Assembly: GCA_031553775.1 (NCBI GenBank)
Contig: JAVBLA010000013.1
Coordinates: 1-64,000, forward strand
Origin: JAISFI01 sp031553775
GTDB taxonomy: Bacteria; Bacteroidota; Bacteroidia; Bacteroidales; Azobacteroidaceae
DNA: 64,000 nt
Direction of reading: 5' to 3'
A model generated the notes under the pieces. That model had not been told where the DNA came from, did no database searches, and saw only the letters and a program-made list of their open reading frames with translations. Positions within the stretch are counted from its first letter, which is position 1, and every line of letters starts with the position of its first letter. Below, piece after piece: positions 62,441 to 64,000 of the stretch. Both the position numbers and the translations under genes were made by a program.

Positions 62441-64000
62441 TTAAAAGCCTACATTAAGAGAAAAACCTAAAGTGCGAGTATTGGGAGTAGTCAAAAAGTC
62501 AAAAGCCTGAGAATACATCCGGGTATCAAAACCACCTTCCGGATTTGTTCCCGGCGTATGTTTCAACAAGTAGCATAAATTACGGGCTACAAAAGATAGT
62601 TTAAGCATATTGAACGGAGTCTTCTTCAAAAGTTTACTGCTGAAAGAATATCCAACTGCCAATTCTCTCAACTTAATGTAAGATGCATCATAAATAAATT
62701 CTTCAGCTAGTCCGGCATCGCCTCCGGCATTTCCTATAAACCGGTAATACTCTTCGTATGTTACTTGTTTTGTATTAGCATTACCTGCAGCATCCACTCC
62801 GGGAAGCGTAAGCATTCCATCCCTGTTCTCCGTCCGTTTGGCCATTCCATAATGTGTGGCTATTGCCTCTGTCGCAGAAAGTATCTCTCCTCCGAATTTC
62901 ATGTCAAAAAGAGCCGAAGCATAGATGTTTTTATAAGAAATTCTCGGAGCCACCGAAGCGATCAGGTCCGGTTGGATATTTCCTATGATCCTATCCTCCC
63001 GGGGACCACTGGTTACTACTTCCGGCAATCCCGACTGCTGACTAATAATCATATTTCCATTAGCATCCCGTTTGATAATACTTTTAGCAACAATATCTCC
63101 CATTTTTTTACCTTCCAGAGCCACTACTGTCGCAAAGAAATTATCTGTTGCAAAATCCACCCATTTCACGGTTGGATATAATTCATTTACCATAGTTGTG
63201 TTATGTGCTACATTCAAATCCAGTCCAAACTCAAAATTTTTTGTTTTCACGGGAATTGTATATAAAGCAAATTCAAGTCCTTCATTCTGAATTTCTCCGG
63301 CATTGATTCTCTTCTGATTATATTGCACACTGACAAATGGAATATTCATGATCTGATTCCGGGTCAAAGATTTATAATAAGTGAAATCAAACCCAATCCG
63401 GTTCTGAAGGAATTTCATTTCAAGACCTAATTCATAAGAGGTATTCATTTCCGGTTTAAAATCCGATGTCACATAAATAGAAGAAAGAGTATATTTCGGA
63501 CCTGTGAATGATTGATCCCAAGTAATATAATTTGATAATGCATACGGATCGGTGTCTTTTCCTGCTTTAGCATATGAACCTCTCAATTTCGCATAAGTCA
63601 GCCAGGAAGGCACATCCATATTCAATTGATGTTGCATAAAATCGGTTGCTATAAAACTAAGGTTGAAAGAAGGGTAATTATATGCCTCCAATAAAGTAGA
63701 CGACCAATCCCGACGTAAAGTCATATCCAAAGACACATATCCTCCGTAAGCGATTTGAAACATTCCGTACAAAGAATTCGTACGTCTTCTATCTAAATAT
63801 TGATTGACAAAAGAAGGAATTGCACTTTCGTCATTCACAACTGCCTGCCCTGCATTATTTAAATACCAATTATCTTTTTCCGCCATATTCCGGGCTGATC
63901 CGGATAATGATTCCCAATTCTTATACATTGCATTTCCTCCCAGGCTATAATCCACACGGATATTTTCTCCGATCCGGTTAAAACCCGAAAAAAGGAATTC
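62441..64000 (-). CDS. SusC/RagA-family TonB-dependent transporter, C-terminal part (cut by window edge)
   Basis: The frame stays open from the window edge (SGFNRIGENIRVDYSLGGNA) to a stop at 62441, giving 520 residues of barrel only; plug and signal peptide lie outside. Features are GMFQIAYGGYVSLDMTLRRD, TSYELGLEMKFLQNRIGFDF, YIKLRELAVGYSFSSKLLKK and the end TPNTRTLGFSLNVGF. With SusD and GH85 it forms an N-glycan uptake locus. Confidence 0.92.
   Translation of the reverse strand, partial: EFLFSGFNRIGENIRVDYSLGGNAMYKNWESLSGSARNMAEKDNWYLNNAGQAVVNDESAIPSFVNQYLDRRRTNSLYGMFQIAYGGYVSLDMTLRRDWSSTLLEAYNYPSFNLSFIATDFMQHQLNMDVPSWLTYAKLRGSYAKAGKDTDPYALSNYITWDQSFTGPKYTLSSIYVTSDFKPEMNTSYELGLEMKFLQNRIGFDFTYYKSLTRNQIMNIPFVSVQYNQKRINAGEIQNEGLEFALYTIPVKTKNFEFGLDLNVAHNTTMVNELYPTVKWVDFATDNFFATVVALEGKKMGDIVAKSIIKRDANGNMIISQQSGLPEVVTSGPREDRIIGNIQPDLIASVAPRISYKNIYASALFDMKFGGEILSATEAIATHYGMAKRTENRDGMLTLPGVDAAGNANTKQVTYEEYYRFIGNAGGDAGLAEEFIYDASYIKLRELAVGYSFSSKLLKKTPFNMLKLSFVARNLCYLLKHTPGTNPEGGFDTRMYSQAFDFLTTPNTRTLGFSLNVGF

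Overview
The window is chromosomal DNA from a member of the order Bacteroidales. The evidence is the promoter shape (a TAnnTTTG -7 box and weak TTTG -33 box in front of many genes, little use of Shine-Dalgarno sites), SusC/SusD pairs, many glycoside hydrolases and sulfatases, and exported proteins ending in type IX secretion (T9SS) sorting domains. The T9SS tails argue against a typical gut Bacteroides and fit families such as Dysgonomonadaceae or Porphyromonadaceae, but I cannot name the genus.

Layout. 1-900: a TetR regulator cut by the window edge and a scrambled patch of gene fragments. 960-12700: two cobalamin (B12) riboswitch units. The first controls nrdD-nrdG (anaerobic ribonucleotide reductase), a corrinoid adenosyltransferase and a DUF2284 protein. 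The second controls a BtuB receptor, a BtuG-like surface propeller and two large T9SS-type surface proteins. The next gene of that operon, a DUF6580-like membrane protein, is cut after about 25 codons by a broken integrase. 12750-15000: remnants of an integrative element (integrase 5' pieces, a tRNA-Met 3' end that looks like an attachment site, 10-bp tandem repeats) around a DUF1254/DUF1214 lipoprotein gene. 15000-28800: mostly housekeeping and unlinked genes (S41 peptidase, CstA-type transporter, GH43, cold-shock protein, RhlE helicase, nitronate monooxygenase, pentapeptide-repeat protein, L-serine dehydratase, PHP phosphoesterase).

28900-33600: a minus-strand sulfatase-GH43-GH2 operon for a sulfated or substituted glycan. 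33800-37490: a tightly overlapping minus-strand operon of two Tat-exported Gfo/Idh/MocA oxidoreductases, a 77-residue membrane protein and a divergent ApbE-type flavin transferase. 37690-44630: a CusCBA-type heavy-metal RND efflux set with two small His/Cys-rich exported proteins.

44850-52240: the most unusual locus. An outer-membrane SusC-type barrel with no plug domain is followed by a 1561-residue alpha-2-macroglobulin-like protein that keeps a CxEQ thioester motif and carries the missing SusC N-terminal module and plug inserted in its middle. 52470-55880: a second serine-type sulfatase and a LytS/LytTR two-component pair. 56120-64000: an orphan T9SS tail, then a SusC-SusD-GH85 locus whose enzyme (endo-beta-N-acetylglucosaminidase) should release N-glycans from glycoproteins. 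The SusC gene runs off the right edge.

All domain and family calls come from reading the translations by eye; no database search was run.
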